In this document: piece by piece, positions 40,202 through 49,916 of the stretch
Position numbering within the stretch: position 1 is the stretch's first letter
Layout of the letters: the number at the start of each line of letters is the position of its first letter
NCBI RefSeq assembly: GCF_001426945.1
Contig: NZ_LMFS01000001.1
Span: forward strand, 706,045 to 770,044
Source of the DNA: Pseudolabrys sp. Root1462
GTDB lineage: Bacteria; Pseudomonadota; Alphaproteobacteria; Rhizobiales; Xanthobacteraceae
Length of the DNA: 64,000 bases
Reading direction: 5' to 3'
Position numbers and translations under genes: made by a program
The notes under the pieces: model-generated
Database searches by the model: none
Told to the model about the DNA's origin: nothing
What the model saw: only the letters and a program-made list of their open reading frames with translations

Positions 40202-41119
40202 ATGACCTTTCCCGACCTCGTCCCCGACCTGAAAGCGAGAATGCCGGCGCTGCGCGGCCGCCTGTCGGCCAACCAGCCGCTCGGGCCGTTCACCTGGTTC
40301 CGGGTCGGCGGCCCGGCGCAGGTTCTGTTCGCGCCCGAAGATACCGAGGACCTCGCATATTTCCTGAAAAATCTGCCGGCTGATATCGCCGCCACCGTGA
40401 TCGGCGTCGGCTCCAACCTGATCGTGCGCGACGGCGGCGTCGAAGGCGTGGTGATCCGGCTTGGCCGCGGCTTCAACGCGATCGACTGCAAAGGCGACAC
40501 CGTGCGCGCCGGAACGGCGGCGCTCGACAAACGCGTCGCCGAAGCGGCGGCGAACGCCGGCATCGGCGGGCTCGAATTCTACTTCGGCATTCCCGGCACC
40601 ATCGGCGGCGCCGTGCGCATGAATGCCGGCGCCAATGGCGGCGAGACCAAGGACGTGCTGGTGTCGGCGACCGGCGTGACACGTCAGGGCGAGATCGTCA
40701 GCTTCGACAATGCCGGCATGAAATTCCGCTATCGCGGCAACGGCCTCGATCCGTCGATCATCTTCACGCAGGCGACGTTCCGCGGTCAGTTGAAGAACGC
40801 TGAAGCGATCCGCGCCCGCATGTCCGAGGTGCAGCAGCATCGCGAAACGGCGCAGCCGATCCGCGAGAAGACGGGCGGTTCGACCTTCAAGAATCCGCCC
40901 GGCCACAGCGCCTGGAAAGTCATCGACGCGGCAGGCCTGCGCGGCTTTGCCATCGGCGACGCCCAGGTCTCGGAAATGCACTGCAATTTTCTGATCAATC
41001 GCGGCAGTGCCACGGCCGCCGATATCGAGAAGCTTGGCGAGACCATCCGCGAGCGCGTCCAGGCCCATTCCGGCATCGTGCTCGAGTGGGAAATCAAGCG
41101 TATCGGCGAGCCGGACTGA
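40202..41119 (+). CDS. murB: UDP-N-acetylenolpyruvoylglucosamine reductase MurB
   Basis: This 305-residue flavoenzyme reduces the enolpyruvyl group of UDP-GlcNAc-enolpyruvate to UDP-MurNAc using NADPH. FAD-binding motifs [20 protein letters not shown] and [20 protein letters not shown] are present, as are [21 protein letters not shown] and the C-terminal [15 protein letters not shown]. The form without the extra YP loop fits type IIa MurB. It is flanked on both sides by antisense genes. Confidence 0.96.
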   Translation: MTFPDLVPDLKARMPALRGRLSANQPLGPFTWFRVGGPAQVLFAPEDTEDLAYFLKNLPADIAATVIGVGSNLIVRDGGVEGVVIRLGRGFNAIDCKGDTVRAGTAALDKRVAEAAANAGIGGLEFYFGIPGTIGGAVRMNAGANGGETKDVLVSATGVTRQGEIVSFDNAGMKFRYRGNGLDPSIIFTQATFRGQLKNAEAIRARMSEVQQHRETAQPIREKTGGSTFKNPPGHSAWKVIDAAGLRGFAIGDAQVSEMHCNFLINRGSATAADIEKLGETIRERVQAHSGIVLEWEIKRIGEPD

Positions 41120-41125
41120 CGGCGA

Positions 41126-41914
41126 TCAGACGCCGCCGTTCGGCCCTTGCAGCTTCAGCAAGTCGAGCAGCGGCTCCGGTCCGACGCGCACCGCGCCGGA
41201 AAACGGATGCTCCTGCAGCGCGATCAGGCCGAGCGCCACGACCGCCGACACTGAAAACACGACGAGCGCGGCGATCTGCGGATTGCGCTTCTGCAGATGC
41301 ACGACGCCGATTGCGACCTGCGTCATGATGCCGAGGATCAGCACGATCGACCATTTCAGTTCGCTGGTCGAATCCGACGCCAGCGACAGCCGCTCCGAAC
41401 GGGCGCTGGATACCCGCACCGCGGCATTGATCATGGCGACGTTGACCGCGGTGCCGGCATTCGCCGCCATCGACGGCTCGCTCAGTTCACGCAACAATGC
41501 GTCGAACGCACGATCCACCGATGCCGCGCTGTCGCCGGTCGTCATTGCCGGCCATTCGTCGCGGGTGACGGCTTTGATATAGTCGGTCCAGTCGGCGCGG
41601 ATCGCGGCCATGTCGGGCTTTGACGCGACGCTCAGCGTAAACACGTTGCGCAGTTCGGCCGCCTCGGTCTGCACCGCGCGGGCGGCCTGCCGGTTGCGGT
41701 CGGCGATGTCGCTGGCGAGAAAACCGGCCATCAGCGCGAACAGAATGGCGACCGCGCCGAAGAACGGCGGGGCCACGCCGTCGAACCGCCGTATCGAGGC
41801 CCCGAGCGACCGGCCGAAGGTGGCCCACACGATCAGCGCGCCGGTTGCGGCATAAAGCGCGGTCAATAAGGCAAATACCGCCGGGGCGGGCAGGTCGATC
41901 CAGCTTTCGATCAC
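41126..41914 (-). CDS. DUF4239-family membrane protein
   Basis: The 262-residue protein has two hydrophobic helices near the N-terminus (about 10-32 and 48-68), a long soluble helical stretch and two more helices near the C-terminus (about 190-208 and 218-238). This is the layout of DUF4239, a bestrophin-like family of unknown function. The start is a GTG with GAGGTGAGG just upstream. It converges on murB, with stops six bases apart, and lies antisense between murB and ddl. It may be expressed separately from the cell-wall genes. Confidence 0.75.
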   Translation of the reverse strand: MIESWIDLPAPAVFALLTALYAATGALIVWATFGRSLGASIRRFDGVAPPFFGAVAILFALMAGFLASDIADRNRQAARAVQTEAAELRNVFTLSVASKPDMAAIRADWTDYIKAVTRDEWPAMTTGDSAASVDRAFDALLRELSEPSMAANAGTAVNVAMINAAVRVSSARSERLSLASDSTSELKWSIVLILGIMTQVAIGVVHLQKRNPQIAALVVFSVSAVVALGLIALQEHPFSGAVRVGPEPLLDLLKLQGPNGGV

Positions 41915-42020
41915 GCCTCACCTCGTCTTTAATATGAGCACCACCGCGTTTCGACGATCCGGGGTAGTTTGGCCGGAAATTTAACGGTGATCGTCCTATA
42001 GAGAGTGGGCAGTCTAATGC

Positions 42021-42965
42021 TTGATTCGGAGAGCCGCCATTAGCGCCCGGAAGCATGTCGCCGTTCTCATGGGTGGCTGGTCCGCCGAGCGCGAAGTATC
42101 GCTGCGCTCGGGCAAGGCCTGCGCCGATGCCGCCGAGCGCGCCGGCTATCGCGTCAGCCGCATCGATGTCGGCCGCGATGTCGGACAGGTGCTGAGCGCG
42201 CTCAACCCGGATTGCGCCCTCAACGTGCTGCACGGCCGGCCCGGCGAGGACGGCACCCTGCAAGGCTTGCTGGAAATCATCGGCATTCCCTACAGCCATT
42301 CCGGCGTGATGGCCTCCTCGGTGGCGATGCAGAAGGACGTGGCCAAGATCCTTCTGAAAGAAGCCGGCGTGCCGGTGCCGGGTGGCAAGGTCGTCGACCG
42401 CCTAGCAGCGGGCCGCGCGCATGTCCTGCCGCCGCCTTACGTCATCAAGCCGATCGCGGAGGGCTCCAGCGTCGGCGTCTTTATCGTACGCGAGGATCAT
42501 GAGCATCCGCCGCAGGAATTGATGCGGCCCGACTGGAAGTATGGCGAGCGCCTGCTGGCCGAACCGTTCATTCCGGGCAAGGAACTGACCTGCGCCGTCG
42601 TCGCCGGCAAGGCGACGGGCGTCATCGAGATCGTCGCCAACACCAGGTTTTACGATTACGAAGCGAAATACGCCCCCGGTGGCTCGACCCATCTGTTGCC
42701 GGCGCCGATCGCGGACGAGGTCTATGAAGCCTGCCGCCGCTTCGCGCTCATGGCGCACCAGGCGCTCGGCTGCCGCGGCGTCAGCCGCGCCGACTTTCGC
42801 TACGACGACAGCAAGCCGGGCATCGCCGGGCTCGCCTGCCTGGAGGTCAACACTCAGCCAGGCATGACGGAAACCTCGTTGGTCCCCGAACTTGCCGCCC
42901 ATGACGGCATGAGCTTCGAACAGCTTGTCGCTTGGATGATCGAGGACGCCTCGCTGGGGCGCTGA
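42021..42965 (+). CDS. ddl: D-alanine:D-alanine ligase Ddl
   Basis: This ATP-grasp enzyme joins two D-alanines for MurF. Motifs are KHVAVLMGGWSAEREVSLRS, LHGRPGEDGTLQG, YVIKPIAEGSSVGV, GKELTCAVV and the metal site CLEVNTQPGMTE. No ATG is in a usable position. A TTG at 42021 gives 314 residues. Alternatively an ATT at 42039 has GGAGAG five bases upstream and gives an N-terminus (ISARKHVAVL) closer to the usual length. Either start is non-standard. About 240 bases with a CtrA-like motif separate it from ftsQ. Confidence 0.95.
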   Translation: MIRRAAISARKHVAVLMGGWSAEREVSLRSGKACADAAERAGYRVSRIDVGRDVGQVLSALNPDCALNVLHGRPGEDGTLQGLLEIIGIPYSHSGVMASSVAMQKDVAKILLKEAGVPVPGGKVVDRLAAGRAHVLPPPYVIKPIAEGSSVGVFIVREDHEHPPQELMRPDWKYGERLLAEPFIPGKELTCAVVAGKATGVIEIVANTRFYDYEAKYAPGGSTHLLPAPIADEVYEACRRFALMAHQALGCRGVSRADFRYDDSKPGIAGLACLEVNTQPGMTETSLVPELAAHDGMSFEQLVAWMIEDASLGR

Positions 42966-43095
42966 AGCCCGTCGCTCCTGACCACGTCATTGCGAGGCCC
43001 GGAGACCAGGAAGGGCGCCGGGTTTTGGAACCTCCAGTGCCTGAAATGCCACGACCGGCAGAAGTTACCGAAGTCTCAGCCCAATCCATCAAACT

Positions 43096-43110
43096 TTACT
43101 AATCGTTTAC
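43096..43110 (+). promoter_or_regulatory. Candidate degenerate CtrA site upstream of ftsQA
   Basis: TTAC-TAATCGT-TTAC is a direct repeat at the CtrA half-site spacing (TTAA-N7-TTAA, one mismatch per half). It lies about 90 bases ahead of ftsQ. ftsQA is a known CtrA target in Caulobacter; the site here is a weak match. Confidence 0.3.
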
Positions 43111-43201
43111 CAAATGGCCGGAAGACTAGGCCTGAGCGGCGCCTCGTGCGCCGCGCTGGGGTGGTGCGCCTTCGCCGAGGCGACGGACCCGCCACCCGTC
43201 G

Positions 43202-44155
43202 ATGGATCAAACTTTGGAAGAACCGGTTGCGATGGATCGTCGGGGATACCTCGCTCAATCGCTGAACACGTACAACGCCCGCTCGCCGGGCCGGTGGCGG
43301 CGTCCGTTGCGCCGCTGGTTCACCACGCTTGTTTCGCTCGACGTGCCGCGCGGCGTCGGCTCCGCCGCGGTGGCGATGCTCCTGCTGGGCAGCGTTTGCT
43401 ACGGCGTCGTCAAGGGTGAGCACACCGACGATATCGCCCAGAATTTTCATGACATTTGCGATGCCGCGGCCAACGCCGCCGGCTTCCGCATCGCCGAGGT
43501 GGCGCTCGCTGGCGAGCACGAACTCGGCCGCGACGACATCCTCAAGATTGCCGGCATCACCGAGCGATCCTCGCTGCTGTTCCTCGATGCGGCGCAGGCC
43601 CGGACGCGGCTCCTGACCAATCCGTGGATCGCCGACGCCACCGTGCTCAAGCTCTACCCCGGCCGGCTGCGCATCGAGATCAAGGAACGCCAGCCTTTCG
43701 CGCTCTGGCAGAAAGACGCACGCACGGCGCTGATTGCCGCCGACGGCACCGTGCTGGAGCCGGACGTGCCGGCGCGCTTCGCCAGGCTGCCGCTTGTGGT
43801 CGGGGCGGGCGCCGAACGTACGGCGCCGAATTTCCTCGAGCTGCTGGCCCACTATCCCGCGATCTCCGGGCAGGTCGGCGCAGCGGTGCTGGTCGCCGAG
43901 CGGCGCTGGAATCTACATCTGAACAACGGCGTCGAAGTGCTGCTGCCGGAGAATCACGCGGAAGCGGCGCTTCAGACCCTGATCGACCTCGATCGAGACA
44001 AGCGCCTGCTGTCGCGTGACATCGTGCTGGTCGATCTGCGCCTGGAAGACCGCGTCACCGTGCGGCTGTCCGATGCCGCGGCGGCGGCGCGCGCCGACGC
44101 ACTCAAGGCCGCCGAAAAGGCTCGGAAGAAGACGCGCAAGGGGGGCGAAGCATGA
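43202..44155 (+). CDS. ftsQ: Cell division protein FtsQ
   Basis: The 317-residue bitopic protein has a basic cytoplasmic tail, one transmembrane helix (about 55-72), a POTRA domain (about 95-165: GFRIAEVALAGEHELGRDDI, then ADATVLKLYPGRLRIEIKER) and the FtsQ beta domain. It links FtsL/FtsB to the divisome. The ATG at 43202 is taken; one at 43232 is possible. The C-terminus is Lys/Ala-rich (AEKARKKTRKGGEA). The stop overlaps ftsA by four bases. Confidence 0.93.
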   Translation: MDQTLEEPVAMDRRGYLAQSLNTYNARSPGRWRRPLRRWFTTLVSLDVPRGVGSAAVAMLLLGSVCYGVVKGEHTDDIAQNFHDICDAAANAAGFRIAEVALAGEHELGRDDILKIAGITERSSLLFLDAAQARTRLLTNPWIADATVLKLYPGRLRIEIKERQPFALWQKDARTALIAADGTVLEPDVPARFARLPLVVGAGAERTAPNFLELLAHYPAISGQVGAAVLVAERRWNLHLNNGVEVLLPENHAEAALQTLIDLDRDKRLLSRDIVLVDLRLEDRVTVRLSDAAAAARADALKAAEKARKKTRKGGEA

Positions 44156-45474
44156 CCGTGCTGCGCTTCGGCCTGACGCCCAAGATGAAGCCGGTGTCGC
44201 CGCGCCGCAGCGCGGTCGTCGCCGGTCTCGATATCGGCACCAGCAAGGTCGTCTGCGTTATCGCCCGGCTCGAGCCACAGGCGCCGCAGGACGTGCTGCG
44301 CCGCCGCAGCCATGGCGTCCGCGTCCTTGGCTTCTCCCACGTCGCGGCCAGCGGCATGAAGGCCGGGCAGGTGGTCGATCTGGTGGAAGCCGAAGAGGTG
44401 GTGCGCCAGGCCATTGACGCGGCCGAAAGCACGGCCGGCGTTCAGCTCGAATCCGTGGTCGTTTCGCTGTCCGGCGGCCGGCTCGGCTCGGAACGCTTCA
44501 TCGCCGACGTTGATCTCAACGGTACCGCCGTCACTGACGGCGATATCGCCCGCGTTCTGGCGGCCGCAAGCCATCATTCGGTGCGCGGTGGCCGTGCCGT
44601 GCTGCATTCGCTGCCCATCGGCTACGCCCTGGACTCCGCCAAGGGCATTCGCGAGCCGCGCGGCATGCTCGGCAACAGGTTCGGCGTCGACATGCACATG
44701 GTCACGGCCGATGTCGCGACCGTGCGCAATCTGATGCTGACGGTCGAGCGCAGCCACCTGGACGTCGAAGCCATGGTCGCCTCGCCCTATGTCGCGGGAC
44801 TTGCCTGTCTTGCCGACGACGAGGCCGATCTGGGCTCGGCCTGCATCGATCTCGGCTCCGGGACGACATCGGTCGCGGTGTTTTCGGGCGGGCGTTTCGT
44901 CCATGCCGACGGCTTCGCCTTGGGTGCCCACCACGTCACTATGGACATCGCCCGCGGACTCAACACGCCAATCGCCAGCGCCGAGCGAATCAAGGCAATT
45001 TATGGCAGTGTTTTGAGCGGTGGTTCGGACGAACGCGACATGATCACGGTGGCCTCGGTCGGCGACGATGAGCGGGAGCCGCCGCAGTTCGTGTCGCGCG
45101 CCTCGCTCGTCCGCATCATCAAGCCTCGGGTCGAGGAGATTCTCGAATTGGTTCGTGACCGGCTGGCGACTTCTCCTTTCGCTGCCGAGACGCGTGCTCG
45201 CGTAATTCTCACTGGCGGCGGCGCGCAATTGCCGGGTCTTGCCGACCTGGCATCGCGCATCTTGCGCCGTCCGGTGCGGATCGGACGTCCGCTGGGTATC
45301 GCGGGGCTTCCCGAAGCGGCCAAAGGGCCGGCCTTCGCGGTGGCCGCCGGCCTGCTCGTGTATCCGCAGGCGGCGCATCTTGAACACTTCGAACCGCGGC
45401 GAACGCGGCAGTTGATGACGGGTACAGGCGGGTACATTTCACGGGTCGGACAGTGGCTGCGCGAGAGTTTCTGA
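44152..45474 (+). CDS. ftsA: Cell division protein FtsA
   Basis: The 440-residue actin-like ATPase tethers FtsZ to the membrane. Phosphate-binding loops AGLDIGTSKVVCVIARL and CIDLGSGTTSVAVFSGG are present, as is the adenosine motif LTGGGAQLPGLADLA. The C-terminal amphipathic membrane-targeting helix ends GQWLRESF. It is coupled to ftsQ by ATGA and precedes ftsZ by 126 bases, which may hold a separate ftsZ promoter. Confidence 0.96.
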   Translation: MTVLRFGLTPKMKPVSPRRSAVVAGLDIGTSKVVCVIARLEPQAPQDVLRRRSHGVRVLGFSHVAASGMKAGQVVDLVEAEEVVRQAIDAAESTAGVQLESVVVSLSGGRLGSERFIADVDLNGTAVTDGDIARVLAAASHHSVRGGRAVLHSLPIGYALDSAKGIREPRGMLGNRFGVDMHMVTADVATVRNLMLTVERSHLDVEAMVASPYVAGLACLADDEADLGSACIDLGSGTTSVAVFSGGRFVHADGFALGAHHVTMDIARGLNTPIASAERIKAIYGSVLSGGSDERDMITVASVGDDEREPPQFVSRASLVRIIKPRVEEILELVRDRLATSPFAAETRARVILTGGGAQLPGLADLASRILRRPVRIGRPLGIAGLPEAAKGPAFAVAAGLLVYPQAAHLEHFEPRRTRQLMTGTGGYISRVGQWLRESF

Positions 45475-45600
45475 CCCTCGGTCTAACGCAAGGACGAATC
45501 TAACAAGCGGCCGGCGTGGCCGGAAACAATTCGGTGGCACACCGCGAGCGCCTGACGCGCTCGTTCAGCGGGCCACCCGTGCAATCGAGAGGCAGATGAC

Positions 45601-47304
45601 ATGACGATTAATCTGAAGATTCCGGACATTCACGAGATGAAGCCGCGCATTACCGTGTTCGGCGTGGGCGGCGCCGGCGGCAATGCCGTCAACAACATGA
45701 TCGCGGCCGGTCTCCAGGGCGTCGATTTCGTCGTCGCCAACACCGACGCACAGGCGCTGACGCTGTCGAAGGCCGAGCGCATCATCCAGATGGGCACGCA
45801 GGTCACGGAAGGCCTGGGCGCCGGTTCGCAGCCGGAAGTCGGCCGCGCCGCTGCTGAAGAAGTGCTCGACGAGATCCACGACCATCTGTCCGGCGCCCAC
45901 ATGGTGTTCGTCACCGCCGGCATGGGCGGCGGCACCGGCACCGGCGCCGCGCCGGTGATCGCCAAGGCCGCGCGCGAGATGGGCATTCTCACCGTCGGCG
46001 TCGTGACCAAGCCGTTCCACTTCGAAGGCCAGCGCCGCATGCGCTTCGCCGAGACCGGCATCACCGAGCTGCAGAAGGTGGTCGACACCCTGCTGATCAT
46101 CCCGAATCAGAACCTGTTCCGGGTCGCCAACGAGAAGACGACGTTCGCCGACGCCTTCGCCATGGCCGACCAGGTGCTCTACTCGGGCGTTGCCTGCATC
46201 ACCGACCTGATGGTCAAGGAAGGTCTCATCAACCTCGACTTCGCCGACGTCCGCGCCGTGATGCGCGAGATGGGCAAGGCGATGATGGGCACCGGCGAGG
46301 CGACCGGCGAGAAGCGCGCGCTGACCGCGGCCGAAGCCGCGATCAACAACCCGCTGATCGACGACGCCTCGATGAAGGGCGCCCGCGGCCTTCTGATCTC
46401 GATCACCGGCGGCAAGGATCTGACGCTGTACGAAGTCGACGAAGCCGCCACCCGCATCCGCGAGGAAGTGGACGTCGACGCCAACATCATCGTCGGCGCC
46501 ACCTTCGACGAAACCCTGGACGGCACCATCCGCGTGTCGGTGGTCGCCACCGGCATCGACAAGATCGGCCTCGTCAATCAGCCGCTGCCGGCTGAGAACG
46601 CGCTGAAGGAACTGGCCGGCAAGATGCGCCAGGAAACCAAGCGTATGGTCGAGCGTCCGGCGCTCAAGCCGCATAGCGGCATGAATGCCGGCGTCGCCGC
46701 GGTCGAGCAGGCCGCTCATGCCGCCGTCGCCGCTGCGCTGGCGCCGGCCCCTACGGCCATGTCGGCCCCGAGCACGATCGAAGACGTCTCGATCCGCCCG
46801 ATGCCGATCAAGCCGTCGCTGTTCGAGCCGGCTCCGATGGAGGCGCCGCACGCTGAAGCCGACATGCCCGAGGCCTTCATTCCGCCGGCCCCGGAAATGG
46901 TGAAGCGGGCGCCGCGCATGCCGCGCATCGACGAACTGCCCATGCCGGCGCAGAACCAGATGGCCCCCCGGCCGGAAATGAGCGACGACCATCCGCAGAA
47001 GCAGCGCATGTCGCTGATGCAGCGGCTGGCGTCGGTCGGTCTCGGCAAGCGCGAGGAAGCGGAGCAGGCGCCGCCGCGTATGGCCCGCCCGATGCCGCAG
47101 TTCGAGCAGCCGCAGGCCCGCCCGACGGCCCGCAATCCGGAAGGTCGCTATCCCGATTCGCGGCCGGTCGATCCGGTGTCGGAATACGCGCGCCGGGCTC
47201 AGCCGCAGGGTCTCGACCCCCACGGCCGCACCGCGCCTGTGCATAACCCGGGAACCGAGGATCAGCTCGACATTCCCGCGTTCCTGCGCCGCCAGGCCAA
47301 TTAA
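45601..47304 (+). CDS. ftsZ: Cell division GTPase FtsZ
   Basis: The 567-residue tubulin homologue forms the division ring. The GTPase domain (about 15-320) has [15 protein letters not shown] and the tubulin signature [14 protein letters not shown], with the T7 [10 protein letters not shown] loop. A long Pro/Met/Ala-rich linker of about 220 residues follows, then the conserved C-terminal peptide [14 protein letters not shown] that binds FtsA. The long linker is normal for alphaproteobacteria. GAGAGGCAG lies ahead of the ATG. A hairpin follows the stop. Confidence 0.98.
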   Translation: MTINLKIPDIHEMKPRITVFGVGGAGGNAVNNMIAAGLQGVDFVVANTDAQALTLSKAERIIQMGTQVTEGLGAGSQPEVGRAAAEEVLDEIHDHLSGAHMVFVTAGMGGGTGTGAAPVIAKAAREMGILTVGVVTKPFHFEGQRRMRFAETGITELQKVVDTLLIIPNQNLFRVANEKTTFADAFAMADQVLYSGVACITDLMVKEGLINLDFADVRAVMREMGKAMMGTGEATGEKRALTAAEAAINNPLIDDASMKGARGLLISITGGKDLTLYEVDEAATRIREEVDVDANIIVGATFDETLDGTIRVSVVATGIDKIGLVNQPLPAENALKELAGKMRQETKRMVERPALKPHSGMNAGVAAVEQAAHAAVAAALAPAPTAMSAPSTIEDVSIRPMPIKPSLFEPAPMEAPHAEADMPEAFIPPAPEMVKRAPRMPRIDELPMPAQNQMAPRPEMSDDHPQKQRMSLMQRLASVGLGKREEAEQAPPRMARPMPQFEQPQARPTARNPEGRYPDSRPVDPVSEYARRAQPQGLDPHGRTAPVHNPGTEDQLDIPAFLRRQAN

Positions 47305-47311
47305 CCAATCC

Positions 47312-47343
47312 GCTGCCCCGCCAGAGACTTATGGCGGGGCAGC
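47312..47343 (+). terminator. Hairpin after ftsZ
   Basis: A perfect 12-base stem (GCTGCCCCGCCA / TGGCGGGGCAGC) with an eight-base loop starts seven bases after the ftsZ stop. There is no T-run directly behind it, so it may stabilise the 3' end of the mRNA as much as end transcription. Confidence 0.65.
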
Positions 47344-47685
47344 CAACCTCGTGTCCGCGTGGTGGAAATTTATAAGTATTTGTTTTTATTGAATGTTTTA
47401 ATTGCGTGGCCGCCGAGAATGGCGCCATCTCCCGCCTCCGAGTAACGTAAATCCCAGTCCGACCGTGCCTTCTTCCTTAAATTGCGGCAGAAAAGAGTAA
47501 CAGTCGGTAAGAAACCGTGTTTTGGACGAACCCGGGCCACGGCCTAAGTTGCGGACGCGGCAGGGGCTTTTCGGTCTTTCGGGGGATCGCCCGCATCTGC
47601 TGAAGGTTTCGTGCGTGGGCTCGGCTGTGGCCTCGCGTTGGCTGAAGTGGGATTGCGAGAGGGCAGTTCCGCGGAAATGGGGTCG
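47344..47685 (+). promoter_or_regulatory. ftsZ-lpxC intergenic region with AT-rich promoter-like stretch
   Basis: About 340 bases hold no convincing gene. An unusually AT-rich tract (about 47368-47402, around TATAAGTATTTGTTTTTATTG) is the best candidate for the lpxC promoter. No further hairpins or repeats are clear. Confidence 0.4.
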
Positions 47686-48642
47686 ATGAAGGGCGCTAAG
47701 CAAACGACACTCCGTGACGAAGTTGCCGTCACCGGCGTCGGCGTGCATTCCGGCCGTACTGTCACGCTGAGCTTGCTGCCAGCCGATGACGACGCCGGTA
47801 TCGTTTTCCAACGTGTTTCCGCTGACGGTTCGATCGAGCGCGAAGTCCGCGCCGACGTTCGCGCGGTTACGGCGACTGAATTTGCCACCGTGCTCGGCGA
47901 TGCCAAGGGTCCGCTGTGCTCGACCGCCGAGCATCTGCTCGCCGCGCTGCGTGGTCTGCACGTAGACAACGTCGTCGTCGAGATCGACGGCCCCGAAGTG
48001 CCGATCATGGACGGCAGCGCCATGCCGTTCGTCGAGGCGCTCGATCAGGCCGGTCTCACCGACCGCGCATCGCCGCGGCGTTTCATCGAGGTCATCAAGC
48101 CGGTGCGCGTCTCGATCGACGGCGCGTTCGGCGAACTGCGGCCCTATGAGCATGGCTTCCGCGTCGAGGCCGAAATCGAATTCAATCATCCGCTGATCGG
48201 CAAGCAGGATCTGGCGCTCGATGTCACGCCGGACACCTTCCGCAACGAGATCGCGTGGGCGCGCACCTTCGGCTTCATGAAGGATGTGTCGAAGCTGTGG
48301 AGCGCCGGTTATGCGCTCGGCGCCTCGCTGGATAATACGCTGGTGATCAGCGACGACCGCGTTCTCAACCCGGAAGGCCTGCGTTTTGCCGACGAGTTCG
48401 TGCGCCACAAGGTGCTCGACGCCATCGGCGATCTGGCGCTGGCCGGCCTGCCGCTGATCGGCGCCTACAAGACGGTCCGTGGCGGTCACAAGCTGAACAA
48501 CGCCGTCCTGACCGCGCTGATGGCCAATACCGCCGCATGGCGGGTGGTCGAGGCTCCGGTCGAGCGGCCGCGGGCCGCGCGCGGCCATGCCGAACTGGCG
48601 GTCGGCGTTCCGGCGGCGGCCTACGGCCCCGACGTCTCCTGA
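47686..48642 (+). CDS. lpxC: UDP-3-O-acyl-GlcNAc deacetylase LpxC
   Basis: The about 318-residue zinc amidase performs the committed step of lipid A synthesis. Zinc and catalytic residues are in STAEHLLAALRGL, HKVLDAIGDLAL and GGHKLNNAVLTAL. The N-terminal QTTLRDEVAVTGVGVHSGR is typical. The ATG at 47686 (MKGAKQTTL) gives the usual family length; 47677 is nearly as good, and in-frame starts further upstream would add non-conserved residues. It commonly follows ftsZ in proteobacteria. Confidence 0.95.
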   Translation: MKGAKQTTLRDEVAVTGVGVHSGRTVTLSLLPADDDAGIVFQRVSADGSIEREVRADVRAVTATEFATVLGDAKGPLCSTAEHLLAALRGLHVDNVVVEIDGPEVPIMDGSAMPFVEALDQAGLTDRASPRRFIEVIKPVRVSIDGAFGELRPYEHGFRVEAEIEFNHPLIGKQDLALDVTPDTFRNEIAWARTFGFMKDVSKLWSAGYALGASLDNTLVISDDRVLNPEGLRFADEFVRHKVLDAIGDLALAGLPLIGAYKTVRGGHKLNNAVLTALMANTAAWRVVEAPVERPRAARGHAELAVGVPAAAYGPDVS

Positions 48643-48861
48643 ATCCCCACGGATCCCCAACGGGCGGCGGCCATATGTCGCCGCCTTATTCCCGGCCGAT
48701 TGTCCCCCTAATTGCTTGGCCCGGCCGCTGTTTTTGCTTTAAATCGCAGCGTATCGAACGCGGGCCCCCGGCCCGTTAACGATATTGGTCACGAAGCCCG
48801 CAAACCGGCGGGGCGAGGGTTAAAATTGCGCCCATTGGCAGCGTCGACGGAAAAGCCTGGC

Positions 48862-49734
48862 ATGAGTTTGCGTTCAACCACCACAGCCCGGTCTGGTTTC
48901 ACCCGGCGCCTGACGCGCGGCGCGGTGCTGGTCGTTCTGGCCGTGAGCCTCGGTGCCTGCTCCAGCCTGAACATTTTCGGCAGCAAGGACGAAACCCCGC
49001 CCGACGAGCCGGCCGACCGCCTCTACAACGAGGGCCTGTTTCTTCTTAACAACAAGAAGGACACCAAGAAGGCGGTGGCGAAGTTCGAGGAAGTCGATCG
49101 CCAGCACCCCTATTCGGAATGGGCGCGCAAGTCGCTGCTGATGTCGGCCTATGCCCAGTACGAAGCCGGCAACTACGACGAATGCGTCACCTCGGCGAAG
49201 CGCTACATCGCGCTCCACCCGGGCAGCCCGGACGCGGCCTACGCCCAGTATCTGATCGCGGCCTCGTATTTCGACGAAATCCCGGACATCACCCGCGACC
49301 AGGATCGCACCGAAAAGGCGCTGTCGGCGCTCGACGAGGTGATCCGCAAATATCCGACCAGCGAATATGCCGTCAGCGCCAAGCAGAAGGTCGAGGTCGC
49401 CCGCGACCAGCTCGCCGGCAAGGAAATGCAGATCGGCCGCTATTACCTCGACAAGAAGGACTACACCGGCGCCATCAACCGCTTCAAAGTGGTCGTGACG
49501 CAGTACCAGACGACGCGCCAGGTCGAAGAGGCGCTGATGCGCCTGACCGAGGCCTATATGGCGCTCGGCATCACCCAGGAAGCACAGACCGCGGCGGCCG
49601 TGCTCGGCCACAATTTCCCGGACAGCCCCTGGTACAAGCACGCCTATGCGCTGGTGAAGAGTGGCGGGCTCGAACCTAACGAAAACACGGGTTCCTGGAT
49701 CAGCCGCGCCTTCAAGAAGGTCGGCCTGGGCTGA
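48862..49734 (+). CDS. bamD: Outer-membrane assembly lipoprotein BamD
   Basis: The about 290-residue lipoprotein of the BAM complex has a lipobox LGAC with C33 as the acylated residue. Five TPR-like repeats follow (for example YNEGLFLLNNKKDTKKAV, YSEWARKSLLMSAYAQYEAG and YPTSEYAVSAKQKVE). It helps insert beta-barrel proteins in the outer membrane. The ATG at 48862 sets a sensible signal peptide; the frame is open further upstream but without homology. It commonly lies between lpxC and recN in alphaproteobacteria. Confidence 0.94.
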   Translation: MSLRSTTTARSGFTRRLTRGAVLVVLAVSLGACSSLNIFGSKDETPPDEPADRLYNEGLFLLNNKKDTKKAVAKFEEVDRQHPYSEWARKSLLMSAYAQYEAGNYDECVTSAKRYIALHPGSPDAAYAQYLIAASYFDEIPDITRDQDRTEKALSALDEVIRKYPTSEYAVSAKQKVEVARDQLAGKEMQIGRYYLDKKDYTGAINRFKVVVTQYQTTRQVEEALMRLTEAYMALGITQEAQTAAAVLGHNFPDSPWYKHAYALVKSGGLEPNENTGSWISRAFKKVGLG

Positions 49735-49743
49735 TTTCCAGTT

Positions 49744-49809
49744 ATTCCGGGGCGACGCAGGCGCGGACCCGAGATCCAACCGGACCGCCACTGCGTGACG
49801 TCCGGGAAT
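49744..49809. repeat. REP-like imperfect inverted repeat
   Basis: ATTCCGGGGCGACGCA (49744-49759) is matched, with small differences, by the reverse complement of TGCGTGACGTCCGGGAAT (49792-49809). The element lies between bamD and recN. Similar palindromes are common between genes in Bradyrhizobiaceae-type genomes. Confidence 0.55.
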
Positions 49810-49916
49810 GACCGATTCACAGTGACACCGTTGGCCTTGTGCCCACCATCGCCGTCTTTAATGATGAGCACGAATCGGCAACATGCCGATGCAGTAACGG
49901 CCCTTAGGGTTCGACC

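Noticed and set aside
45565..47244. A 559-codon open frame on the minus strand
   Set aside because: It is the antisense shadow of ftsZ; no motif, signal or start site supports it.
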